A stretch of DNA of 64,000 bases, taken from assembly GCA_052390115.1 (NCBI GenBank), contig JBQTHE010000023.1, positions 62,001-126,000 on the forward strand, read 5' to 3'. The translations under genes were made by a program, and so were the position numbers. Positions within the stretch are counted from its first letter, which is position 1. Each line of letters begins with the position of its first letter. This stretch comes from GCA-003244245 sp052390115 (GTDB taxonomy: Bacteria > Actinomycetota > Actinomycetes > Mycobacteriales > Pseudonocardiaceae). The notes below the pieces were generated by a model. The model had not been told where the DNA came from, searched no databases, and saw nothing but the letters and a program-made list of their open reading frames with translations. Below, piece after piece: positions 34,890 through 42,748 of this stretch.

Positions 34890-34913
34890 CCCGCCAGCTG
34901 CCAGGCCCGTCGG

Positions 34914-35456
34914 TCAGGTCCTGCCACCCCGTCGATACCCGGTCCGTTCCGTCCCAGACCGTTCTGATGCTGCCGATTCCGGCGACCCCAGTTCTCTGGG
35001 TTCGGTCAGCCGAACGAGCTCAGACCGCAGGAAGTCCCTGGTGACCACCTCACCGACGGCCAACCGCAGCGACGCGAGTTCTCGGGCCAGGTACTCGGTG
35101 TCGGCCTTGGTGCGCTCGGCGCGGGACCGGTCTTCCTCCAGCGCGACCCGGTCGCGGTCGTCTTGACGGTTCTGCGCCAGCAGGATCAGCGGCGCCGCGT
35201 AGGCGGCCTGCGTGGAGAACGCCAGGTTGAGCAGGATGAACGGGTAAGGGTCCCAGCGCAGCGTCACCGCTACCAGGTTCAGTGTGATCCACACCACGAC
35301 TAAGACCGTTTGCGCCGCGAGGAACCGCCCGGTGCCCAGGAAGCGGGCGATCCGCTCGGAGAAGCGGGCGAAGGCATCCGGGTCCATCCGGGGCGTCAGT
35401 CGCCGTGGCCCGCGCGGGAGGTCCAGCCGCGAATACTGCCAACGGGACTCAGCCAT
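34914..35456 (-). CDS. DUF1003 membrane protein
   Basis: 180 residues from ATG 35456. Two transmembrane helices (AAQTVLVVVWITLNLVAV and DPYPFILLNLAFSTQAAYAAPLILLAQNRQ) are joined by a short loop. The DPYPFILLN...QNRQ signature defines DUF1003. The C-terminal half is charged and coiled. The start overlaps the end of the MgtE-like gene by 8 bp, so they are coupled; the pair corresponds to Rv1231c/Rv1232c. Function unknown, possibly magnesium-related because of its partner. Confidence 0.88.
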   Translation of the reverse strand: MAESRWQYSRLDLPRGPRRLTPRMDPDAFARFSERIARFLGTGRFLAAQTVLVVVWITLNLVAVTLRWDPYPFILLNLAFSTQAAYAAPLILLAQNRQDDRDRVALEEDRSRAERTKADTEYLARELASLRLAVGEVVTRDFLRSELVRLTEPRELGSPESAASERSGTERTGYRRGGRT

Positions 35457-36735
35457 GAGCCACCTCGCCAGTCCAGTCGGAGGTGGGCCAGGCCTCCTGC
35501 TGCCGCCAGTCGTCGGGCAGCGCGGCGTCCAGCAGGTCATCTACGCTGACCGCCCCGAGCAGGTGGCCCTCGGTGTCCACCACCGGGGCGCAGACCAGGT
35601 CGTAGGCGGCGAAGTAGCGAGTGACCTCGGCGAGCGACGCCTGCGGTCCGAGCCGAGCCAGCTCGGTGTCCAGCACACCGGCCACCAGGTCCGACGGGGG
35701 TTCGCGCAGCAGCCGCTGCAAATGGGCACAGCCCAGGTAGCGGCCGGTCGGGGTGGCCGAGGGGGGACGGCAGACGAACACCATGCTCGCCAGCGCGGGG
35801 GTCAGCTCCGGGTTGCGGACCCGGGCCAGTGCCTCGGCGACGGTGGCGTCCGGGGTGAGCACCACCGGCTCCGGGGTCATCAGGCCGCCGGCGGTGTCCG
35901 ACGAGTAGGCCAGCAGCCTGCGCACCGGCGCGGACTCCTCGGGTGCCATCAGCCGCAGCAACCGTTCCCGCTCCGGGTGAGCGAGCTCGCCCAGCAGGTC
36001 GGCGGCGTCGTCGGGGTTCATCGCCTCCAGCACATCGGCGCCGCGCTCGTCGCCCAGATGGGCGAGCACCTCGGCCTGCTCGTCCTCGGACAGCTCTTGG
36101 AGCACGTCCGCGAGCCGCTCGTCGTCCAGCGCATCGACCACCTCGTGGCGGCGTTTGGCCGGCAGGTCGCGTAGCGCGTTGGCGACCTCCACCGCGCGCA
36201 TCCCCTCGAAGACGGCGAGCAGGTGCTCGGCGCCCTGCCCGCGGGAGGACACCTCGGCCAGCGTCAGGCCGGCGACCTCGTCCCACCCGAGCACCTGGAC
36301 CGGGCCCCGCCGCCCGAGCCGGCCGATGCGCTCCCGCACTGCCAGTTTCGTGATCACCCAGTCCCGGGTGCGGGCTTGCTCGATCCCGGCGTCCACCACG
36401 ACCGCCACCGCCCCGGTGGCGGCCACATGCACGCGGGTGTCCAGGATCTCCCCGATCACCAGCGTCTCGTTGGGGCGCAGCGAGAACCGGCGCAGGCTCA
36501 CCGTGCCGGTCGCCAGCGCCACCGCGCCGGGCTCGATCGAGGTAACCCGCAACATCGGCACGAAGATCCGTTGCCGGATCACGAGCTCGACCACCAGTCC
36601 CAGCACCCGAGGTGGCCGGGTCCCGATGCGCAGCGCGGTCACCAGGTCGCGGACCCTGCCGAACTGCTCGCCGTCGGGCCCGAAGACCGGTAGCCCGGCA
36701 ACCCGGGCCGCATAGACCCTGGGAGGAGTGGCCAC
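35449..36735 (-). CDS. MgtE-N / CBS domain protein without a membrane domain
   Basis: 428 residues from GTG 36735. It begins with a PRC-barrel-like domain (FGPDGEQFGRVRDLV), then an MgtE N-terminal superhelix (VFEGMRAVEVANALRDLP, DERLADVLQELSEDEQAEVLAHL), then CBS motifs (TAGGLMTPEPVVLTPDATVAEAL, LGAVSVDDLLDA). These are the Mg2+/nucleotide-sensing parts of MgtE transporters. The transmembrane pore is absent, so it is a soluble sensor or partner, probably of the coupled DUF1003 protein. Confidence 0.88.
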   Translation of the reverse strand: MATPPRVYAARVAGLPVFGPDGEQFGRVRDLVTALRIGTRPPRVLGLVVELVIRQRIFVPMLRVTSIEPGAVALATGTVSLRRFSLRPNETLVIGEILDTRVHVAATGAVAVVVDAGIEQARTRDWVITKLAVRERIGRLGRRGPVQVLGWDEVAGLTLAEVSSRGQGAEHLLAVFEGMRAVEVANALRDLPAKRRHEVVDALDDERLADVLQELSEDEQAEVLAHLGDERGADVLEAMNPDDAADLLGELAHPERERLLRLMAPEESAPVRRLLAYSSDTAGGLMTPEPVVLTPDATVAEALARVRNPELTPALASMVFVCRPPSATPTGRYLGCAHLQRLLREPPSDLVAGVLDTELARLGPQASLAEVTRYFAAYDLVCAPVVDTEGHLLGAVSVDDLLDAALPDDWRQQEAWPTSDWTGEVAHG

Positions 36736-36741
36736 AGGAAG

Positions 36742-36747
36742 AGGCTA
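36742..36747 (-). promoter_or_regulatory. -10-like hexamer TAGCCT for the MgtE-N/CBS gene
   Basis: On the minus strand TAGCCT is 6 nt before the GTG start, a leaderless arrangement like those of several other genes here. Confidence 0.45.
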
Positions 36748-37275
36748 GCGTCCGCTCACCTCCCCTAAGTCCGGAGCCGCTATCTGCGTCTCGGCGACGC
36801 CGATGGCCGTGAGCACCAGGGCGTGCCCAAGACGGGTGCATCGGACGTCTTCGAAGCGATCAACTTTGCTGCCCATCATCCGGGCCAATGGCGCAGCTGC
36901 CGACGACGCGTACCACCCTTCGCGATGCTCGGTATAGAAGATCGGCGACTCGCCCGCGCCGACGAGAACCGTGTCGCCCAGATCGGTCGCCGTATCGCTC
37001 CACACGAAATGCGCGTCGCACGGGAGATCGGCCAGCGCCGCCGGGTCCAAGGTACGGTCGTAATGCGCGCCTGCGCGGTGCAGCTCGTCCGGCGTAGTCG
37101 TGACGGTGCCGAGTGCGGCGAGCCGCCACCCGTTCCCCGAGACGACGACCCGGTCAGCTACCGGCCAGGCCCCAACCGTCCACAACGGACGCTCACCGCA
37201 CCACACCGGCGTCGCGCCGTCAGGGGTTTGCGCGACATTTCCTGGTCGTGGATACGCGCATACGAAGTATCGCAT
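36745..37275 (-). pseudogene. Truncated asparagine-synthase-family N-terminal domain
   Basis: 176 residues. FVWSDTATDLGDTVLVGAGESPIFYTEHREGWYASSAAAPLARMMG resembles the Ntn-type N-terminal domain of asparagine synthetase/lasso-cyclase family proteins, where this segment precedes the ATP-binding synthetase domain. The synthetase domain (SGGxDS) is missing because the frame stops 10 bp before the MgtE-like gene. The N-terminus lacks the catalytic Cys2 of true glutaminases (MRYFVCAY). Either a remnant or a stand-alone domain. Family assignment is moderate. Confidence 0.45.
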
Positions 37276-37329
37276 GGTCGATGGTTTTCTCGTTTCGTGT
37301 CAGATTCGTGCATCGGAGGGTCTGGAAGC

Positions 37330-37367
37330 CGCCCCGGTGCACTGTCGGGGCCGAGTGCACCGGGGCG
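37330..37367 (+). repeat. Hairpin in a divergent intergenic region
   Basis: A perfect 14-bp stem, CGCCCCGGTGCACT and its complement, with a 10-nt loop. It lies in the 278-bp gap between the truncated amidotransferase-like gene and the DUF6879 operon. Possible operator or attenuator. Confidence 0.7.
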
Positions 37368-37553
37368 ACGAAGGAACACAACCGGAGTCGGCTCGGATGC
37401 GCAAGCGTTCCAGTCCACTCTCGTGATGCCGGAACGCGCATAGCGGCCAATTTCGATAGACTATGCGAGAACGCGAATAGACGCCCTCGGTGCTTGTCTG
37501 CGACCAGCGCGGGGAGCTACGCTGGTAGGCGAGACAGTCAGCGAGGAGGAACC

Positions 37554-37739
37554 GTGAAGTTGACGAAGATTGCGGGAGAAGACTGCGACGACGATGACTG
37601 TCTGGCGGTGTACCGCACCGACCGCGGCACCGTTGGCGTACAAGGAACCGTACTGTCTGAGTTTACTTGCCCGGATGGCGAGGCGATCGTCGAAATCACT
37701 GCCGATCTGCTGCTGAGAGCGGCCCGTGCCCTCCGCTGA
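37554..37739 (+). CDS. 61-residue protein of the DUF6879 operon
   Basis: From GTG 37554 with GAGGAGG 7 nt upstream. Acidic N-terminus with the DCDDDDCL word, then a beta-rich core (YRTDRGTVGVQGTVL) and a C-terminal helix. It overlaps the next gene by 14 bp. Small proteins like this precede DUF6879 and HTH-DUF5753 genes in actinobacteria. No function known. A DUF397-like role is possible but the DUF397 motif is not obvious. Confidence 0.65.
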   Translation: MKLTKIAGEDCDDDDCLAVYRTDRGTVGVQGTVLSEFTCPDGEAIVEITADLLLRAARALR

Positions 37740-38271
37740 ACGTCGCCTTCCCGCCAGGCTTGGGACCGCGTCACAGTGGGACACCTTCCAACGGTCCGCC
37801 TTCCGTCTCGAAACCTTGCCCGAGTACCGGGTCGCGAAGGAAGAGGGTCTACTGGAGCGTTACCTTGCTGGCGAACCGATGCCCGCGGGCTACAACGAAA
37901 GATGGCACTGCAGGCTTCGCAGCTACTTTGCTAGTGGGCGGTACGTACAGCGCGTCCGGGTTCTGACTCCACCTCTGACCAACTACATCCGTAGACAGTT
38001 CGACTGGGGATATGTCGGGAATGTAAGCCACGGCGGCGAAGACATTCGCATTCTGGACCTGTCCAGGACACCCGATCCCGGCCTGCCTGACTGGGACTTC
38101 TGGCTGTTCGACGACGAAATTGTCCTCAAACAGACCTACGCCGAGGACGGCACCCAGCTGGGCCGGGAGGTGCTGCCTGATGCCGATCCCGCAGAGTTCC
38201 GTCGCTACCGGGAGATCGCGCTTCAGCACGCCGTCCCGTTCTTCACCTACCGGGCTATCATCGAGTATTGA
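37726..38271 (+). CDS. DUF6879 family protein
   Basis: 181 residues. The family pattern is clear: FQRSAFRLETLPEYRVAKEEG, RYLAGEP, VRVLTPPLTNYIRRQFDWGY, DFWLFDDEIVLKQTY and a C-terminal ALQHAVPFFTY. DUF6879 proteins accompany an XRE-type regulator with DUF5753 in a toxin-antitoxin-like or developmental module; the biochemical role is unproven. It shares bases with both neighbours, so all three are co-translated. Confidence 0.85.
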   Translation: MPSAERRLPARLGTASQWDTFQRSAFRLETLPEYRVAKEEGLLERYLAGEPMPAGYNERWHCRLRSYFASGRYVQRVRVLTPPLTNYIRRQFDWGYVGNVSHGGEDIRILDLSRTPDPGLPDWDFWLFDDEIVLKQTYAEDGTQLGREVLPDADPAEFRRYREIALQHAVPFFTYRAIIEY

Positions 38272-39071
38272 TGCTCGATCCCGAGTGGTCCGAGGCGGAC
38301 CGGCTCGAGTTGGCGACGGCCCTGCGTGACCTGCGCCGGGCTGCTGGCCTGTCCGGGCAGGCGCTCGGCGCTCGGGTCTACATGAGCCAGACCAAGATCT
38401 CCCGGATCGAGACGGGTCGCATCGTTCCCAGCGTCACCGACGTCGAGCTGCTGGTCTACGCGCTGGACGTCGATGCTGAACGCAGCCGTGAACTGGTGTC
38501 GCTGGCCAGGGCAGCCAATACTGAGTTCCGGCCGGGCAGGCTGAGAGCCCGCGCCGGAACCGCCGTGCGGCAGCGGGACCTGCAGGCATTGGAGGCACAG
38601 TGCCAAGTGCAGCGTCACTTCCTACCCACCATGGTCACCGGACTGATCCAGACTCCCGCCTACGCGCGGCAGGCGCTGAGCTGGCCGGAGGAGCGTTCGC
38701 CGGCGGCGGTGGAGGAGATCGTCAACCACAAGGTGCAGCGCCAGACGATCTTGCATCGAGACGATAAGGAATTCGTTTTTCTGCTCACCGAGGCTGCGCT
38801 GCGCTGGCGGTTGCTCGACTCCGTCGACATGGCTGCGCAGGTAGAGCACGTCGCCCGGGTAGCCGGGTTGCCCAACGTGACGATCGAGATCATCCCGTTC
38901 CGGACTCGGGTTCCGGTTGGGCCGCTGAACGTGCTCGTGCTGCGCGACCCCACCGACGTGCGCTACTACCTGGACCTGTTCGCCCTGTACCAGCGCTACG
39001 CTCTACGTGGTGATGCGGCACGGGAGTTTCTACTCAAGATTGCCGACGAGTTCCGCCATGAAGGTAACTGA
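38271..39071 (+). CDS. XRE HTH regulator with DUF5753 domain
   Basis: 266 residues from ATG 38271, sharing one base with the DUF6879 stop. The HTH is at about residues 15-65 (LRRAAGLSGQALGARVYMSQTKISRIETGR). The DUF5753 ligand- or partner-binding domain follows (LQALEAQCQVQRHFLPTMVTGL, IQTPAYARQAL, VTIEIIPFRTRVPV). This is the Scr1/antitoxin-like class of actinobacterial regulators that pair with DUF397 or DUF6879 proteins. Likely autoregulates its operon. Confidence 0.88.
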   Translation: MLDPEWSEADRLELATALRDLRRAAGLSGQALGARVYMSQTKISRIETGRIVPSVTDVELLVYALDVDAERSRELVSLARAANTEFRPGRLRARAGTAVRQRDLQALEAQCQVQRHFLPTMVTGLIQTPAYARQALSWPEERSPAAVEEIVNHKVQRQTILHRDDKEFVFLLTEAALRWRLLDSVDMAAQVEHVARVAGLPNVTIEIIPFRTRVPVGPLNVLVLRDPTDVRYYLDLFALYQRYALRGDAAREFLLKIADEFRHEGN

Positions 39072-39276
39072 ACAATCAGGTGGATTTTCCTCATCGTCCA
39101 CAGAGGGGATGCTAGTGGCTGTCACATCTCGGGAGCGTACCCACTGGCTTCGAGCCTGTTGCGGAGGTCATCGCGGACGAGTGCGCCGTTTTGATCTCCC
39201 TGCGGCACCATAGCGGTTCGATCCACCGGACCAGCGCCGAAGAATCACCCAGCCCTGTCACGAAGTCGGTAAGTAC

Positions 39277-40644
39277 ATGGAATTACTTTCACGAGCGGAA
39301 GGATATGCCGACGATCGGATAAGAGCTATAATCGCCTCGACTATCTGGGATGAGCTGTCAGCGCCTTTCAGTGAGGCGGTCCGTCGATCGGAGCAACGAT
39401 TAGATGGTTATCGTTTGATCTGTGACGAATCCGGTCAGCTAATCAACGCTGAACGTGTCCAACCGCTTCGTCAACTTCATCGGTACGGTATGACCTACGG
39501 CCACATGCTGTTTCTCTTTTGGACGGAGAAAGCGCGTGAAGCGGGGTGGCAAACCCTGGTCCGTCGCGCCGATGAGGTGGGCGCAAGTGACGTAATTGGC
39601 GTCCGGCTCGACCACGATCTCGCAAGGTCGGGAAGATTAGCCCGACCGTACATGCTGTACCTGGTCATCGGGGATGCGGATCCGGATCATACACACCCAG
39701 AGCAGTTTCAGTCTCTTGTTGAGCCTGCACCGCCCAGAACCGATATTCAGGTCGACTGGGATGTCGATAAGCGTAGTGTTGAGGAACGGCTCAGGGACAA
39801 CATCCGGGTTTGGCTGATGCTCGCAGGCATAAATTCAGAAGCAAGCGCCGAGCTGGCAAGCCGCGAGATGTTCGCCCGGCTCGTGTCCCCGCAATCAGAC
39901 TGGAGAATCACACAGGTGCTGCCTCGGGGGATTTCCGCGAACCGACTCGAGCCCTTCTGTGATGAGAGCGACATCATCGCAGAAATAGCTGGATGGAACC
40001 TTCGCAACCCAAGCCATTTCATCGGATCCGCGTCGTCCAATGACGCCATGAAATGGCGTGATTATCGCGCCGGTGTCGATGAGGCATTGCGTGGCATGGA
40101 GTCCTGGAGGCGAATCATTGCGGCCTGGTTGGGAAGTGTCGGCGAGGAGCTTACAGGTGTGGACATCGAGTCGCACATATTTCCCTCTGGTGATCTTCTA
40201 TACGCACTGATCCGGGGTTGGCCGTTGGACATTGACCGGCATTTGCCGTCTCTCTACGTTACTGCTATCCAAGATGATATAAAATGTGCGCGAGTTGGTT
40301 GTGTCCCGCTGTGGGACGGCACAGTCTTTCCCGATCTGATCAAACGGGTGAGCACTATTTATCCGACACCCGCGGACTGGTTGCAACGTCGGCTTTCTGG
40401 AACCGCCGAGCCGACTAACATGGCGCTGCTGGAGGCGCTACACCTATCCTGGGATCTCACGGAAGAGAACGTCGAGACGCGGCTGTTAACGGTCGAAAAG
40501 ATCGCCGGGAGTACGCGCCAGGTTCGTCTTGTGCGTAATCCGATGCCAGATCCCAACTCGATGCTGACCATATGGGACTTCTTCAGTGAACACGCAGAGC
40601 AGCTCAGCGCACTAGTCCAGCACTACACCTCGAAGATCCAATAG
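39277..40644 (+). CDS. Orphan 455-residue protein in AT-richer DNA
   Basis: Not recognised. A mostly alpha/beta protein without signal peptide or membrane helix. There are Trp-rich helices (WRRIIAAWLGSVGEEL, DWLQRRLSG) and a central region SHIFPSGDLLYALIRGWPLDI. Codon use differs visibly from the neighbours: TTA, ATA, AGA and CGA codons occur, for example GAA TTA CTT TCA at the start, where the rest of the window is strongly G/C-ending. That suggests horizontal transfer. It stands alone between a 205-bp gap (39072-39276, nothing recognised) and the repeat-rich gap at 40645. Confidence 0.8.
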   Translation: MELLSRAEGYADDRIRAIIASTIWDELSAPFSEAVRRSEQRLDGYRLICDESGQLINAERVQPLRQLHRYGMTYGHMLFLFWTEKAREAGWQTLVRRADEVGASDVIGVRLDHDLARSGRLARPYMLYLVIGDADPDHTHPEQFQSLVEPAPPRTDIQVDWDVDKRSVEERLRDNIRVWLMLAGINSEASAELASREMFARLVSPQSDWRITQVLPRGISANRLEPFCDESDIIAEIAGWNLRNPSHFIGSASSNDAMKWRDYRAGVDEALRGMESWRRIIAAWLGSVGEELTGVDIESHIFPSGDLLYALIRGWPLDIDRHLPSLYVTAIQDDIKCARVGCVPLWDGTVFPDLIKRVSTIYPTPADWLQRRLSGTAEPTNMALLEALHLSWDLTEENVETRLLTVEKIAGSTRQVRLVRNPMPDPNSMLTIWDFFSEHAEQLSALVQHYTSKIQ

Positions 40645-40888
40645 CTCGAACGTTCTGTCTCTCGACAGGTAGCACCAGTGGCGCCTGCTGAGCGCCAGCA
40701 CGCGCATAGGCGGGACTTGGTCATCTCTGTGCCCGAGAGTTGATACGTACAGGTGGGCTGGCGGTGCCAGGTGCTGGTACGTCTACCGCTTGACACCGCG
40801 CTGCCATTCGGAGCCAACCCCGTAGGCGCTACGTGCCACCCTGGTGGGTGAAATGGGGTCTCCTGCCGCGCGTCACAGCTCTGCTGTC

Positions 40889-40994
40889 GCCCGTATTCCG
40901 AAGCAATCGCGACCCCGGCACCTCGGCAGGCGCCATTCGGTTCCGGATGGCAGTCACCGGCACCCCGGCCGGCGCCATTCGGTTCCGCATGGCG
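40889..40994 (+). repeat. Tandem palindromic repeat, locus 2 (about three 42-bp units)
   Basis: CGCCATTCGGTTCCGGATGG starts at 40931 and a near-identical unit at 40973, 42 bp apart, with a degenerate third copy at 40889. The spacer ends in CCGGCACC-type words. The core pairs with itself (ATTCGG...CCG/CGNATGG) and is related to the array at 18982-19044. Confidence 0.75.
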
Positions 40995-41106
40995 CCTGCC
41001 GGCACCCGAGTTAGCTGGCTTAGACGGCACGGCCGTCATGATCGAGTCAACTGTGGGGTTTGAGTCGGCTCCAGGGCGATAGGCGGGTGTGTGTCGGTGC
41101 CGCGCC

Positions 41107-41169
41107 CCGTGAACTCGACGAGACGGACATGTGGAAGGACTGGGAATGTCGGCCGCGTCGAGTTCACGG
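41107..41169 (+). repeat. 24-bp inverted repeat downstream of the selenium-binding protein gene
   Basis: CCGTGAACTCGACG pairs exactly with CGTCGAGTTCACGG. The stem extends to 24 bp with a few mismatches and a 15-nt loop. Position 60 bp after the 3' end of the minus-strand gene suggests a terminator-like hairpin. Confidence 0.75.
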
Positions 41170-41228
41170 ACAGCACCCCGGGCAAGCCAGCGAGGGAACA
41201 CGCCTGGTCGGGATAGGGCGAAGCCCGG

Positions 41229-42650
41229 CTAGCTGTAGCAGTAGGAGTCTGAGGAGGCGTCGCCACCTTGGAGGCGCACCTGGTGCACCCGTAGGCCCCG
41301 GAAGTCGTCGCCGTGCAGGAAGAACGCCTCGTCGATGGTCAGGCCGCCGGCGGGGGTGGCGTCGATCTTCGCCAGCCACGCGCCGACGCCGTCGGGGTAG
41401 AACTGGTCGTCCCACGCGCCGTAGAGCGAGTTGGTGAGATACACCCGCCGGCCGTCCCGGCTGACCTCCACCATCTGCGGGCCACCGGCAAGCCGTTGGT
41501 TGGGAGCCGCTGGATGCGCCGCGCGGCCGACGATGCCGCCCAGCCGCACTGACCCGGTTTGGCGCGGGTGGGCAGGGTCGCTCACGTCGTACTGCTTGAG
41601 TTCACCGGTACCCCAGCACGACACGTACAGCTGCTGGTCGTCCACCGAGAGGTCGATGTCGGTGACCAGCGGGGGCACCGCACCGAACGGCTTCAGTGCC
41701 GGCGGGAGGGCGTTGGCGTCGGCGGGTTCGGCCGGGATGGTGATCACCTTCTCGGCGGCCCAGCTACCTCCTTCACGATGCCAGCGCCACACCGAGGCGG
41801 ACAGGTCCTGGGTGGACACGACGACGCCGACGAACCCCCAGGTCGCTTCGGGATCGTGCGCTGGACGCAGCTCGAGCACCATCTGGTGCTCAGCGCCCAG
41901 GTCGACCCGCTGGAGGTGCTTGCCGGCGGCCAGGTCCCAGAAGTGCAGCGCGTGGCCGTACTTGTTACCCAACAGCAGCTCCGGATTGATCCCGTCCTCG
42001 ATCATCGACGGGGTCCCCCACTCGCTGGTGACCAGCGTGTTCTTATTGAGGTGCCACCAGGCGTCATAGGCCAGGTATTGCGGCCCGCGATCATTTTCCC
42101 ACGGACCCAGCACGTCGAAGCTGGTGTGGTCGAGCAGCGCGATCCCGCCCGGCCCGTCCGCGCCGTTGCCACCACCGAGGCAGGACAGGAAGATCCCTTC
42201 GGGGCCGCAGTGCAGGGTATGTGGCCGGGAGTAGCCGGCTTTTGCCGCCAGCTCCTTGGCGTCGATCGTTTTGACCAGGGTGGGGGTGGCGGGATCCGGG
42301 TGGGTGTCATAGACGTGCACGTTCGAGCTGCGCAGCCCCGGCAGTAGCAGGTAGCGGCGCTCCAGGCCGTCCACGTTATGCCCCTCGTGGGCCAGCGCGC
42401 TGCTGCAAGCGTTCCAGCCGAAGTGGTGCAGCTCGTCGCCCAGGGTGGGAAGGTCTGCCCAGCCCACCACCTGCCCATATCGTGGCGAGCCGGGATCGAC
42501 GTCGACCACGGTCAGCGCGTCGGGCCGCTGCGCGGCACGGTCGAAGGCGGCGACGTAGGCGAGCTTCTCGGCCGGTGCTGCGGCTGCGTCGGCCGGGCTA
42601 CGGTAGAAGGTCGGGTCGGCTGGCAGGTTCATTTCGGTGACGATGGTCAT
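41229..42650 (-). CDS. Selenium-binding protein SBP56 / methanethiol oxidase family
   Basis: 473 residues from ATG 42650 (MTIVTEMNLPADP). Seven-bladed propeller family with the typical segments ERRYLLLPGLRSSNVHVYDT, YSRPHTLHCGPEGIFLSCLGG, SEWGTPSMIEDG and VTDIDLSVDDQQLYVSCWGTGEL. The conserved His/Glu/Cys residues that bind copper or selenium are present, and the C-terminus is SDSYCYS. Human and bacterial homologues oxidise methanethiol. It may act in volatile sulfur metabolism here. Confidence 0.9.
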   Translation of the reverse strand: MTIVTEMNLPADPTFYRSPADAAAAPAEKLAYVAAFDRAAQRPDALTVVDVDPGSPRYGQVVGWADLPTLGDELHHFGWNACSSALAHEGHNVDGLERRYLLLPGLRSSNVHVYDTHPDPATPTLVKTIDAKELAAKAGYSRPHTLHCGPEGIFLSCLGGGNGADGPGGIALLDHTSFDVLGPWENDRGPQYLAYDAWWHLNKNTLVTSEWGTPSMIEDGINPELLLGNKYGHALHFWDLAAGKHLQRVDLGAEHQMVLELRPAHDPEATWGFVGVVVSTQDLSASVWRWHREGGSWAAEKVITIPAEPADANALPPALKPFGAVPPLVTDIDLSVDDQQLYVSCWGTGELKQYDVSDPAHPRQTGSVRLGGIVGRAAHPAAPNQRLAGGPQMVEVSRDGRRVYLTNSLYGAWDDQFYPDGVGAWLAKIDATPAGGLTIDEAFFLHGDDFRGLRVHQVRLQGGDASSDSYCYS

Positions 42651-42748
42651 CGCTTCGGGCCCCCTACACAAGACGCCAGAGAGATTACAGTTTTCACCAA
42701 GGATCCGCGATGCCAGCCGCCCGGTAGTACGCGACGAAAGGTGTCCTC

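Larger units (their letters stand above)
40645..41228 (+). other. 584-bp intergenic gap with repeats, no gene
   Basis: No credible coding sequence. It contains the 42-bp tandem palindromic repeats (40889-40994) and a long imperfect inverted repeat (41107-41169). Both neighbours are separate transcription units (orphan gene ends at 40644; selenium-binding protein ends at 41229 on the other strand). Confidence 0.7.

Noticed and set aside
35537..36841. 434-residue minus-strand frame
   Set aside because: Out-of-frame Arg/Gly/Ala-rich shadow of the MgtE-N/CBS gene.
36745..37553. Lasso peptide cluster
   Set aside because: Only a partial asparagine-synthase-like domain; no precursor, RRE or leader peptidase seen nearby.
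40623..41201. 192-residue minus-strand frame in the repeat-rich gap
   Set aside because: Its sequence is made of the tandem palindromic repeats; no ribosome site and no family.
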